Assembly (NCBI GenBank): GCA_900299025.1
Contig: OMIE01000066.1
Coordinates: forward strand, 61,189 to 125,188
Direction of reading: 5' to 3'
DNA length: 64,000 nucleotides
From: Burkholderiaceae bacterium
GTDB lineage: Bacteria > Pseudomonadota > Gammaproteobacteria > Burkholderiales > Burkholderiaceae_E
Shown here: positions 45,211 through 52,831 of the stretch, in pieces
Position numbering within the stretch: the first letter of the stretch is position 1
How the letters are laid out: the number at the start of each line of letters is the position of its first letter
Made by a program: the position numbers and the translations under genes
The notes under the pieces: generated by a model
Databases searched by the model: none
Told to the model about the DNA's origin: nothing
The model's input: the letters and a program-made list of their open reading frames with translations, nothing else

Positions 45211-45813
45211 ATGAGCGAAAACAGCAATCCGAGTGACGGATCCCGACGTACCGCCCTGGCCCTAACCGCAGCCGCTGGCGCGGTAGGCGGCGCAGCGGTG
45301 GCATTGCCTTTTGTACTCACCTTCCAGCCTTCCGAGCGAGCTAAGGCGGCCGGGGCACCGGTTGAAGTCGATATTGGCGACTTAAAGCCTGGAGAACTGC
45401 GGCGCGTTGAGTGGCGCGGTAAGCCGGTATGGGTGTTGCGGCGCACGCCCGAGATGCTTGAGACCTTAAAGAGCACCACGCCTAAGCTTGCAGACCCGGA
45501 TTCAAAGCGCAAAGACTATCCCACGCCCAGCTGGGCACAAAACGAACACCGCTCCCTCAAGCCTGAGTATTTAGTGGTTGTTGGTATTTGTAGTCATCTG
45601 GGTTGTTCACCCAGCGATAAGTTTGCAGCAGGCCCCCAGCCTTCCTTGCCCGATGACTGGCCAGGTGGTTGGTTGTGTCCCTGCCATGGTTCAACATTTG
45701 ATTACTCAGGTCGCGTCTACAAGAATATGCCGGCACCCGATAATTTAGAGGTGCCCCCGTACAAATACCTAACAGACACCCGGCTGTTGATCGGTGAGTC
45801 TGACGCAGCTTAG
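45211..45813 (+). CDS. petA: Ubiquinol-cytochrome c reductase iron-sulfur (Rieske) subunit
   Basis: A 200-aa Rieske protein of the bc1 complex, which takes the first electron from ubiquinol. The N-terminus has a twin-arginine motif (SRRTALAL, R12-R13) before one transmembrane segment, so export by the nearby TatABC is expected. The [2Fe-2S] ligands are in CSHLGC (C127, H129) and CPCHGS (C156, H159), with C132 and C158 forming the usual disulfide. I chose the ATG at 45211. A hairpin separates it from petB. Confidence 0.96.
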   Translation: MSENSNPSDGSRRTALALTAAAGAVGGAAVALPFVLTFQPSERAKAAGAPVEVDIGDLKPGELRRVEWRGKPVWVLRRTPEMLETLKSTTPKLADPDSKRKDYPTPSWAQNEHRSLKPEYLVVVGICSHLGCSPSDKFAAGPQPSLPDDWPGGWLCPCHGSTFDYSGRVYKNMPAPDNLEVPPYKYLTDTRLLIGESDAA

Positions 45814-45831
45814 CGCTGGCTCTAATTCACA

Positions 45832-45871
45832 AGCCTGTTGCCGTATTTCGCTTGAGTGGACGCAACAGGCT
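45832..45871 (+). other. Hairpin between petA and petB
   Basis: AGCCTGTTGC at 45832-45841 is the exact reverse complement of GCAACAGGCT at 45862-45871, with a 20-base loop. It lies 18 bases after the petA stop. No T-run follows, so it is more likely a processing or stabilising element, or a partial attenuator, than a terminator. Confidence 0.5.
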
Positions 45872-45952
45872 GTGGGCAGGACAGTGAAGCCTGCAACATG
45901 TTTGACCTATTTCGGTATGTAGCAGTAAATGTAGGACATTGAGGAGCACCAC

Positions 45953-47077
45953 ATGGCAAAGGACAAGCAAGTCGAAACCACCGGGATGATGGGCTGGATC
46001 GACGCACGCTTTCCCCTAACACCGCTCATTAAAGAGCACCTGACCGAGTACTACGCGCCAAAGAACTTCAATTTTTGGTACTTCTTCGGTTCGCTGGCGC
46101 TCCTGGTGTTGGTGATCCAGATTCTCACGGGGATTTTCCTTGTGATGAACTACAAGCCCGATGGCGCGACGGCGTTTGGCTCGGTGGAGTACATCATGCG
46201 CGATGTGCCCTACGGCTGGCTGGTGCGCTACATGCACTCAACTGGCGCTTCGGCTTTTTTCGTGGTGGTGTATTTGCACATGTTCCGCGGATTGATATAC
46301 GGGTCTTACCGCAAGCCTCGTGAGTTGCTGTGGATTTTCGGCTGTGCCATCTTTTTGTGCCTGATGGCTGAAGCCTTTATGGGTTATTTGCTGCCCTGGG
46401 GCCAGATGTCGTACTGGGGTGCGCAGGTGATCGTGAATCTATTTTCTGCGATTCCTTTCATTGGTCCTGATCTGTCCCTGCTCATTCGCGGGGACTATGT
46501 GGTGAGTGACGCCACGCTCAATCGCTTTTTCTCATTCCATGTGATTGCGATTCCTCTGGTACTACTTGGCTTGGTTGCAGCACACATTTTGGCGTTACAC
46601 GAAGTAGGGTCCAACAATCCTGATGGGATTGAGATCAAGGCAAAGAAAGACGCCAATGGCAAGCCGCTTGACGGCATCCCCTTTCACCCCTACTACACGG
46701 TTCACGATATTTTGGGTGTTGCTGGCTTCTTGCTGGTCTTCTCAGCGGTGGTGTTTTTCGCCCCTGAAATGGGGGGGTACTTTTTGGAATACAACAACTT
46801 CATACCAGCTGACCCCTTAAAGACGCCCCCCCATATTGCGCCTGTGTGGTATTTCACGCCTTTTTATTCGGTCTTGCGTGCAACGACCGAGGACTTCTTG
46901 TTGTATTGGATGATTCCTTTCTTGCTCTTTTATGCCTTTTTGGTGTTCACCACGGTGCGTGGTGCGAGGACGAGGGTGTTGAATCTGGCGGGTGTGCTGG
47001 CCTTGATCGGCGGCTTTTTCATCATTGATGCCAAATTCTGGGGTGTGGTGGCTATGGGTGCTTCGGTGCTGATTTAG
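45953..47077 (+). CDS. petB: Cytochrome b of the bc1 complex, ended by an in-frame amber codon
   Basis: The main part (374 aa) of cytochrome b. All four haem-ligand histidines are present: in RYMHSTGASAFFVVVYLHMF and in FFSFHVIAIPLVLLGLVAAH. The Qo-site motif is PVWY, the form seen in beta- and gammaproteobacteria. About seven transmembrane helices are visible. The frame stops at TAG (47075-47077) right after KFWGVVAMGASVLI. The same frame continues past the stop with the rest of the protein, so the gene is split by one codon. A normal full-length protein would be about 460 aa. GAGGAG lies 8 to 13 bases before the ATG. Confidence 0.9.
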   Translation: MAKDKQVETTGMMGWIDARFPLTPLIKEHLTEYYAPKNFNFWYFFGSLALLVLVIQILTGIFLVMNYKPDGATAFGSVEYIMRDVPYGWLVRYMHSTGASAFFVVVYLHMFRGLIYGSYRKPRELLWIFGCAIFLCLMAEAFMGYLLPWGQMSYWGAQVIVNLFSAIPFIGPDLSLLIRGDYVVSDATLNRFFSFHVIAIPLVLLGLVAAHILALHEVGSNNPDGIEIKAKKDANGKPLDGIPFHPYYTVHDILGVAGFLLVFSAVVFFAPEMGGYFLEYNNFIPADPLKTPPHIAPVWYFTPFYSVLRATTEDFLLYWMIPFLLFYAFLVFTTVRGARTRVLNLAGVLALIGGFFIIDAKFWGVVAMGASVLI

Positions 47078-47338
47078 GCGGGCTTGCCCTGGCTCGATCA
47101 AAGTCCGGCGCGCTCGATCCGTTACCGCCCGGACTGGCACAAATATGTTTACGCAGTCTTCATTGTTGCTTTTGTGATCCTTGGCTATTTTGGCGTGCAG
47201 CCACCTTCGCCGATCGCCAATCTGATCGCCAAGATCTGCACCTTGATCTACTTTGCCTTTTTTGTGTTGATGCCCTGGTGGAGCACCATGGGTCAGCCCA
47301 AACCAGTGCCAGATCGCGTGGTCTTTGAAGCGCATTAA
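47078..47338 (+). pseudogene. petB: C-terminal part of cytochrome b, in frame beyond the amber codon
   Basis: After the TAG at 47075-47077 the petB frame stays open for 86 more codons that encode the expected end of cytochrome b: GLPWLDQSPARSIRYRPDWH, two transmembrane helices (KYVYAVFIVAFVILGYFGV and IAKICTLIYFAFFVLMPWW in part) and the closing KPVPDRVVFE. Only one sense codon appears to be replaced by TAG. A separate small protein could be made from a TTG at 47084-47086, which follows an AGGCGG that overlaps the stop. Whether this is read-through, re-initiation, mutation or sequencing error is open. Confidence 0.75.
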
Positions 47339-47359
47339 TCCCGGGTTGAGATCGTCACC

Positions 47360-48226
47360 ATGAATATCTTTTTGCGCCTAGCTGCCAAACTTGCCTTCGG
47401 AGCCCTCGTGCTCACGCAGACCCCGGTTCATGCGGCCGGTTCGGACTACCCACTGGATCGCTTTCCGACAACCAAACTTACCGAGCAGGCGGCATTGCAA
47501 GAGGGTGCCAAGCTCTTTGTGAACTACTGCCTTGGATGTCACAGTGCACAGTACATGCGCTACAACCGGCTGCGTGACATTGGTTTAACCGACGACCAGA
47601 TCAAGCGTAATTTGCTCTTTTCTGCAGATAAAGTTGGCGAAGGCATGAAGATCGCGATGCGGGTGGATGATGCCAAATCCTGGTTCGGCGGACAGCCTCC
47701 TGATCTTTCAGTGATTGCGCGAGCGAGAGCATCCCATTCGGGTACAGGATCGGATTGGTTGTACACCTATCTTCGCGCTTATTACCGCGACAGCACAAGG
47801 CCAAGTGGTTGGAACAACGCCTTATTTCCCAACGTTGGCATGCCGAACGTGTTTTGGGAACTTCAGGGCTCGCGTGGTGTGGTCATCGAAGACGTGCACG
47901 CGGCCAAAGATGCGGCATCGAAGGGTTCGTTTGTGAAGACAAGCGTGCGTTTTGACGAATCAGGCTTGCGTTCAGAGTCAAAAGACACGATCCCGGGCCC
48001 TGCGAAAGAGGGCATGCAATTCTTGCTTGGTAAATCGCAAGGTGGCCAACTATCGGCCGCCCAGTTTGATGACGCGATGGCCAACCTCACTGCCTACATT
48101 ACCTACATGTCCGATCCAAGTGCCAACGAGCGAAAGCGGCTTGGTGTGTGGGTCATGCTTTATTTATGCGGCTTTTTTGTGCTTGCCTGGTGGTTAAATA
48201 AAACCTACTGGAAAGACATCAAATAG
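47360..48226 (+). CDS. petC: Cytochrome c1 of the bc1 complex
   Basis: A 288-aa cytochrome c1, which passes electrons from the Rieske centre to soluble cytochrome c. The signal peptide ends near VHAAGSD. The haem-binding motif is CLGCH (C57, C60, H61). The periplasmic domain contains YRDSTRPSGWNNALFPNVGMPN in parts, with PNVFWELQG following, and a C-terminal anchor (VWVMLYLCGFFVLAWWLNK). It is intact, which argues that the bc1 complex is used despite the petB amber codon. It lies 21 bases after the petB frame ends. Confidence 0.96.
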   Translation: MNIFLRLAAKLAFGALVLTQTPVHAAGSDYPLDRFPTTKLTEQAALQEGAKLFVNYCLGCHSAQYMRYNRLRDIGLTDDQIKRNLLFSADKVGEGMKIAMRVDDAKSWFGGQPPDLSVIARARASHSGTGSDWLYTYLRAYYRDSTRPSGWNNALFPNVGMPNVFWELQGSRGVVIEDVHAAKDAASKGSFVKTSVRFDESGLRSESKDTIPGPAKEGMQFLLGKSQGGQLSAAQFDDAMANLTAYITYMSDPSANERKRLGVWVMLYLCGFFVLAWWLNKTYWKDIK

Positions 48227-48253
48227 TTTCCTAATCCCGTCCCTTGAAGCCAT

Positions 48254-48288
48254 CCGTCGCAGCCTTAGGCTGTGGCGGTGCTTGTTTC
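48254..48288 (+). terminator. Rho-independent terminator of the bc1 operon
   Basis: CCGTCGCAGCC (48254-48264) pairs over all 11 positions with GGCTGTGGCGG (48268-48278), counting two G-T pairs, around the loop TTA. TGCTTGTTTC follows. It lies 27 bases after the petC stop and separates the bc1 genes from sspA. Confidence 0.8.
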
Positions 48289-48340
48289 TCGGGGCGGTAA
48301 ACGGTGATGGGCACTTCAGCTTGCCCCCAGGAGAACATAC

Positions 48341-48955
48341 ATGATGGTGCTGTATTCGGGCACGACCTGCCCATTTAGTCAGCGTTGCCGTTTCGTGCTT
48401 TTCGAGAAGGGCATGGATTTTGAAATCCGTGATGTCGATCTTTTCAATAAGCCCGAAGATATTTCAGTCATGAACCCTTATGGGCAAGTGCCAATTTTGG
48501 TTGAACGCGATCTGATTCTTTACGAGTCGAACATCATCAATGAGTATATTGACGAGCGATTCCCTCATCCCCAATTGATGCCTGCCGATCCTGTGATGCG
48601 AGCACGCGCTCGATTATTTCTATTCAACTTCGAGCGCGAACTATTTATTTATGTTCATCAACTCGAACGGCGCGAACAAGTCAAAGAGGGTGCCAAGTTG
48701 CTCGAAGGGGCGCGCCAGCAAATTCGCGATCGACTCACGCAGCTCACGCCGATCTTCGTCAAAAATAAATACATGCTTGGCGAAGACTTTTCGATGCTTG
48801 ATGTGGCGATCGCGCCACTTCTGTGGCGCCTTGACCACTATGGGATCGAGATGCCAAAGACTGCGGCACCCCTTTTGCGTTACGCCGAACGGATTTTCTC
48901 GCGCCCAGCTTATATCGAAGCGCTGACGCCTTCTGAAAAAGTGATGCGGCGGTGA
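48341..48955 (+). CDS. sspA: Stringent starvation protein A
   Basis: A 204-aa SspA with a glutathione-transferase fold that binds RNA polymerase rather than acting as an enzyme. The thioredoxin-like N-domain reads LYSGTTCPFSQRCRFVLFEK, followed by NPYGQVPILVERD and the helical C-domain with EDFSMLDVAIAPLLWRLDHYG in parts. AGGAGA lies about six bases before the ATG. sspB follows after one base; the pair after the bc1 genes is standard in betaproteobacteria. Confidence 0.95.
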   Translation: MMVLYSGTTCPFSQRCRFVLFEKGMDFEIRDVDLFNKPEDISVMNPYGQVPILVERDLILYESNIINEYIDERFPHPQLMPADPVMRARARLFLFNFERELFIYVHQLERREQVKEGAKLLEGARQQIRDRLTQLTPIFVKNKYMLGEDFSMLDVAIAPLLWRLDHYGIEMPKTAAPLLRYAERIFSRPAYIEALTPSEKVMRR

Positions 48956-48956
48956 C

Positions 48957-49691
48957 ATGACGACGAACTCGACCAAACCCTACTTGATACGCGCTATCCA
49001 CGAGTGGTGCTCAGATCAGGGGCACACGCCTTATTTGGCCGTAGCGGTCGATGAGCATACGCGTGTACCAATGGAGTATGTGAAGGCAGGCGAAATCGTC
49101 TTGAATGTGTCGCTGACTGCCACGAATCGGCTGCGCTTAGGCAACGACTGGATTGAGTTTCAGGCTCGTTTTGGTGGTGTGGCGAGAGATATTTCAATTC
49201 CCATCAGCAATGTGTCAGCCATCTATGCACGCGAAACTGGTCATGGCATGGCATTTGAGGTAAGCAAGGCCCCCGCCCATCTCGATGTGAGCCTGTCTCA
49301 GGCGCAGCCATCAAGCAGGTCATCGCAAAGCACTGCTGCAGATAGCCGCGCGCAAGCGCCGGCACTGGCTCTCGCATCAAGCCAGCCGTCGGTAGAGGTC
49401 GACGAGGCCTCGAAGTCTGAGAGCAAAGCTGAGCCCCCCAAGCGCATGCGCAGTGTTGGGCAGAGACGTCAAAACACAAAGCCGGCCGACCAACCGACAC
49501 AAAAGCTGGGCTCAGTAAGCAAGACTTCGGAAGATGAGAGCAAAGATCCAGGCCCAAGCTTGAGTTCGGTCGAAAAACATGGGTTTCAAGATGGTGAACC
49601 ATCAAGTGATGGGAGTTCAGCATCGGCTCGTGCACGCGGGGGTGCCCGATCTCGGTCGAAACCACGACCCAAGCTAACCCGTGTAAAGTAG
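48957..49691 (+). CDS. sspB: ClpXP specificity-enhancing factor with long tail
   Basis: SspB delivers ssrA-tagged proteins to the ClpXP protease. The conserved domain is residues about 1-105: KPYLIRAIHEWCSDQGHTPY, VDEHTRVPMEYVKAGEIVLN, and FQARFGGVARDISIPISNVSAIYARETG in parts. The rest (to residue 244) is a low-complexity tail rich in Ser, Lys, Arg, Pro and Gln, much longer than usual, ending in a basic RSRSKPRPKLTRVK. The ClpX-binding motif normally sits at the very C-terminus; here the end is basic. Confidence 0.92.
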   Translation: MTTNSTKPYLIRAIHEWCSDQGHTPYLAVAVDEHTRVPMEYVKAGEIVLNVSLTATNRLRLGNDWIEFQARFGGVARDISIPISNVSAIYARETGHGMAFEVSKAPAHLDVSLSQAQPSSRSSQSTAADSRAQAPALALASSQPSVEVDEASKSESKAEPPKRMRSVGQRRQNTKPADQPTQKLGSVSKTSEDESKDPGPSLSSVEKHGFQDGEPSSDGSSASARARGGARSRSKPRPKLTRVK

Positions 49692-49706
49692 CGTCTTATC
49701 TCATTT

Positions 49707-49782
49707 GCCCTTGTAGCTCAGTTGGTAGAGCAGCGGTTTTGTAAACCGAAGGTCGCGGGTTCAAATCCTGCCGGGGGCACCA
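49707..49782 (+). tRNA. tRNA-Thr (anticodon UGU)
   Basis: The acceptor GCCCTTG pairs with CGGGGGC (two G-U pairs). The D-arm is GCTCAGTTGGTAGAGC, the anticodon loop is TTTGTAA with anticodon TGT, and the T-arm holds GGTTCAAATCC. CCA is encoded at 49780-49782. It lies just after sspB and nine bases before the convergent stress-protein stop. Confidence 0.96.
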
Positions 49783-49791
49783 AATCTTTGT

Positions 49792-50214
49792 TTACTTCAC
49801 GAGCAATACTGGCGTTTTTGCCATAGCCAAGACCCTTTGCGCAACCGATCCGATCAACAGATCGCGTAATGCACTGCGGCCTTTATGTCCCATCACAATA
49901 AGATCAAACTTGCCTTGATCGGCTTGGTCGACAATTTCTTGAGCCACATGGCCTGTGCGGATCACCACCTCGTGCTCAACGCCTGCTTTGTCGAGCAACT
50001 TTCGGGCTCCAGCCAAATCCTTGTCAGAGAGTTCGCGTAAGTAGCTATCGACAGCCTTCGAACCAACAATCGAGCGGGCATGTTTGAGTGCGATGTCGTC
50101 ATGCACGCTCATCAAAGTGACCGAAAGCTGGGGTGCTGCGGCGAGCAGGCTACAGGCTTGCTTGATTGCCTTTAACGAGGTCTTTGAACCATCAACTGGT
50201 GCGAGGATTTTCAT
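49792..50214 (-). CDS. Universal stress protein (UspA family)
   Basis: A 140-aa Usp domain protein. MKILAPVDGSKTSLKAIKQA at the start and the nucleotide-binding pattern FDLIVMGHKGRSALRDLLIGSVAQRVL (GxxGRSx...GSV, read in parts) indicate an ATP-binding type. The role is general stress tolerance, with no specific reaction known. AAAGGGAG lies upstream of the ATG. The gene stands alone, converging on tRNA-Thr. Confidence 0.92.
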   Translation of the reverse strand: MKILAPVDGSKTSLKAIKQACSLLAAAPQLSVTLMSVHDDIALKHARSIVGSKAVDSYLRELSDKDLAGARKLLDKAGVEHEVVIRTGHVAQEIVDQADQGKFDLIVMGHKGRSALRDLLIGSVAQRVLAMAKTPVLLVK

Positions 50215-50280
50215 CGTGAACTCCCTTTATGTATGTGATGCGGAACTGTCTTTGCTGTGCAGCTTTCGTGTTGCGACAGG

Positions 50281-50868
50281 CTAAGAAGAATCTTGGCCTT
50301 GATTGTTTAGCCCTTGCCATCGCGGTCTGTCAGTGGGGCTTAAGCCCAGCAATTCCATCACATGGGCACAACTATGGCTGACAAGATCATCGATGCTTTC
50401 GGGGCGGTGATAAAAGGCGGGTAGCGGCGGAAAAACAATCCCGCCCATTTCTGTCACCGTCGCCATATTTCGCAAGTGCACGAGGTGTAGCGGGGTTTCT
50501 CGCGCCAAAAGGATCAGGCGCCGACGCTCCTTGAGGGGGACGTCGGCAGCCCTGGTCATCAGGTTATCTGCGAAGCCATGGGCGATGGCTGCCAGGGTTT
50601 TCATGGAACAAGGCGCAATCACCATCCCATCATGGGCGAAGGAACCCGATGCGATTGAAGCACCAATATTACGGAATGCGTGGTGCTCGGCGGCAAGATC
50701 AAGAATAGCCTGACGCTGGCCAGGGAGCTCTTGATCAATGGTGAGCCATCCAGACGGTGACACAATCAGGTCGCAGTGCACTTGCTGTTGATGCAGCATT
50801 TGAAGCAGTCGCAGTCCATAAATGGCGCCACTGGCTCCCGAAATTGCGACAACGATGCGTTTGCTCAT
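50281..50868 (-). CDS. ubiX: Flavin prenyltransferase
   Basis: A 195-aa UbiX that attaches a dimethylallyl group to FMN to make the cofactor of UbiD decarboxylase, needed in ubiquinone synthesis. Motifs include RIVVAISGASGAIYGLRLL, ASGSFAHDGMVIAPCSMKTLAAIAHG in parts, and LILLARETPLHLVHLRNM. It lies 66 bases from the stress-protein gene in the same direction and diverges from the GGT-like gene. Confidence 0.94.
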   Translation of the reverse strand: MSKRIVVAISGASGAIYGLRLLQMLHQQQVHCDLIVSPSGWLTIDQELPGQRQAILDLAAEHHAFRNIGASIASGSFAHDGMVIAPCSMKTLAAIAHGFADNLMTRAADVPLKERRRLILLARETPLHLVHLRNMATVTEMGGIVFPPLPAFYHRPESIDDLVSHSCAHVMELLGLSPTDRPRWQGLNNQGQDSS

Positions 50869-50935
50869 TTCACGATTCTACTGGCTTGGTAGCATTGGTC
50901 ATTAGCCCTTGCCCGTTTTAGGAAGTTCTTTGCCC

Positions 50936-52495
50936 ATGAATCCAGTTTATGCCCGAAATATCGTTGCGACATCGCAGCCATTGGCAGCCCAAGCAGGTCT
51001 ACAGGCCCTTGCTAAGGGCGGTAACGCGGTCGACGCAGCACTTGCTTGCGCTATCACGCTGACGGTGGTCGAACCCACCATGAATGGCCTTGGGGGCGAT
51101 GCATTTGCCCTCGTCTGGCATGAAGGTAAGCTCCACGGACTCAACGCATCAGGGCGCGCTCCGGCCGCCTGGACGCCAGCCCATTTTGCAGGACGAAAAA
51201 CCATGCCTGACCGTGGCTGGGGCTCGGTCACTGTGCCGGGTGTTGTCTCATCCTGGGTTGCACTTTCCAAGCGCTTTGGCAGGTTGCCTTTTGTCGATCT
51301 CTTTGAGGCAGCGATTCGTTATGCCCGAGATGGTTATGCGGTCACCCGTGTGATTGCTAGGCACTGGGCTGAAGCGGTGCCGGTGCTCAAGCCATATCCG
51401 GGATTTGTCGACTCGTTTACTCATGCTGGAAGGGCTCCTGTACAGGGCGAGATCTGGCGTTATCCCGAGCAGGCAAAAACGCTCGAAAGCATTGCGCAAA
51501 CCAACGGTGAATCCTTTTATCGCGGCGATATAGCGGCCTCGATGGCAGCTTTTGCTCGAGCAACGGGTGGCGATATCACCGAGGACGATCTTGCGGCTCA
51601 TGAATGCGATTGGGTCGAGCCGCTTGGTTTTGATTACAAGGACCACCGTCTCTATGAAATCCCACCCAATGGTCAAGGGATTGGTGCACAAATGGCCCTT
51701 GGCATGCTCGAGCATCTTAATGCCTCCCAACATCCGAGCCTTTCTGCCCAGCGCATCCATTTGCAAGTGGAAGCCATGAAACTCGCTTTTGCCGATCTAC
51801 AGGCGCATGTCGCAGACCCGGCCTCCATGAAAACATCGCCGGATGCGCTGCTTAACAAGGACTATCTTGCTAAGCGCGCAAGCCTTATCGACCCTGCAAA
51901 AGCTTCAAGCTACCCGCCTGGAAAGCTTCACCACGGGGGAACGGTCTACTTGTGTGCCGCCGATCAAGACGGCGGGATGGTGTCCTTCATACAGTCTAAT
52001 TTCAAGGGGTTCGGATCCGGCGTTGTTGCACCCGGTGGCATCGCACTCCAAAACCGTGGCTGGGGGTTTTCCCTGGAAGAAGGCCACCCCAATATCGTTG
52101 CGCCAAGAAAGCGGCCTTTCCACACGATTATTCCTGCATTCTTGACCAAAAACGGCCAACCCAGCATGGCCTATGGCGTGATGGGAGGCAATATGCAGGC
52201 TCAAGGGCACTTACAGCTCGCCATGTCAGTTGTTGACGATGACCTAAGTCCCCAAGAGGCCTCAAACTGCCCGCGTTGGCGTATCAACGATGAGGGCAGG
52301 CTCACAGTCGAAGCCGCCATGCCTGCGGAGGTCGTTGCAGACTTAAGAGCGAAAGGCCACGATCTGCTTGTTATGCCCGTTGACTCGACCGACTTTGGGA
52401 GCGCCCAAGCGATTGGGCGCGTGAGTGAAACCCTCGCCGACGGGTATCGAAGTGGTTCGGATCACCGTCGCGATGGTCAGGCTGTGGGCTACTGA
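50936..52495 (+). CDS. Gamma-glutamyltransferase-family hydrolase, no signal peptide
   Basis: A 519-aa Ntn-hydrolase of the GGT family. Maturation cleaves before a threonine; here it is T336 in HHGGTVYLCAADQDGG. Other motifs are GGNAVDAALACAITLTVVEP, GLGGDAFALVWH and the large-subunit core. No signal peptide is seen, so the enzyme is probably cytoplasmic, unlike classical periplasmic GGT. Cytoplasmic relatives include oxamate amidohydrolase and cephalosporin acylase-like enzymes, so the substrate is uncertain. I chose the ATG at 50936, with AGGAAG about ten bases upstream. The end overlaps convergent grxD by seven bases. Confidence 0.85.
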   Translation: MNPVYARNIVATSQPLAAQAGLQALAKGGNAVDAALACAITLTVVEPTMNGLGGDAFALVWHEGKLHGLNASGRAPAAWTPAHFAGRKTMPDRGWGSVTVPGVVSSWVALSKRFGRLPFVDLFEAAIRYARDGYAVTRVIARHWAEAVPVLKPYPGFVDSFTHAGRAPVQGEIWRYPEQAKTLESIAQTNGESFYRGDIAASMAAFARATGGDITEDDLAAHECDWVEPLGFDYKDHRLYEIPPNGQGIGAQMALGMLEHLNASQHPSLSAQRIHLQVEAMKLAFADLQAHVADPASMKTSPDALLNKDYLAKRASLIDPAKASSYPPGKLHHGGTVYLCAADQDGGMVSFIQSNFKGFGSGVVAPGGIALQNRGWGFSLEEGHPNIVAPRKRPFHTIIPAFLTKNGQPSMAYGVMGGNMQAQGHLQLAMSVVDDDLSPQEASNCPRWRINDEGRLTVEAAMPAEVVADLRAKGHDLLVMPVDSTDFGSAQAIGRVSETLADGYRSGSDHRRDGQAVGY

Positions 52496-52800
52496 GCCTC
52501 GACCATTTTTTGTAACTCACCCGATTGAAACATTTCCTGCATGATGTCGGAGCCACCCACAAACTCGCCGTTGATATAGAGCTGCGGAATCGTGGGCCAG
52601 TTGGCGAACTCTTTCACGGCCTGTCTGACGTCATCGTCTTCAAGCACATTCACTGTGACAAGGTTTTTGACCCCGACAGTTTTTAAGATTTGAATGGCAC
52701 GCCCCGAAAATCCGCATTGAGGAAACTGGGCAGTTCCTTTCATAAACAAGACATAGGGATTGTCTGCAACGGTTTTGGCGATGAAATCTTTGGCTTCCAT
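52489..52800 (-). CDS. grxD: Monothiol glutaredoxin
   Basis: A 103-aa Grx4-type glutaredoxin with the CGFS motif (C29 in FPQCGFSGRA). It binds a [2Fe-2S] cluster with glutathione and hands it to client proteins, often with BolA partners such as the one at 32913. TVNVLEDDDVRQAVKEFANWPT in parts and the motif PQLYINGEFVGGSDI are typical. It overlaps the end of the GGT-like gene by seven bases and lies downstream of prmC. Confidence 0.95.
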   Translation of the reverse strand: MEAKDFIAKTVADNPYVLFMKGTAQFPQCGFSGRAIQILKTVGVKNLVTVNVLEDDDVRQAVKEFANWPTIPQLYINGEFVGGSDIMQEMFQSGELQKMVEAQ

Positions 52801-52831
52801 GGGCTAATCCTGTGTTCGAATGGTTTTGATT

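Noticed and set aside
45953..47338. Reassignment of UAG as a sense codon in this organism
   Set aside because: prfA, which reads UAG, is intact at 53766, and several genes here (mutM, lolB, pth, grxD) end normally in TAG, so a general code change is not supported.
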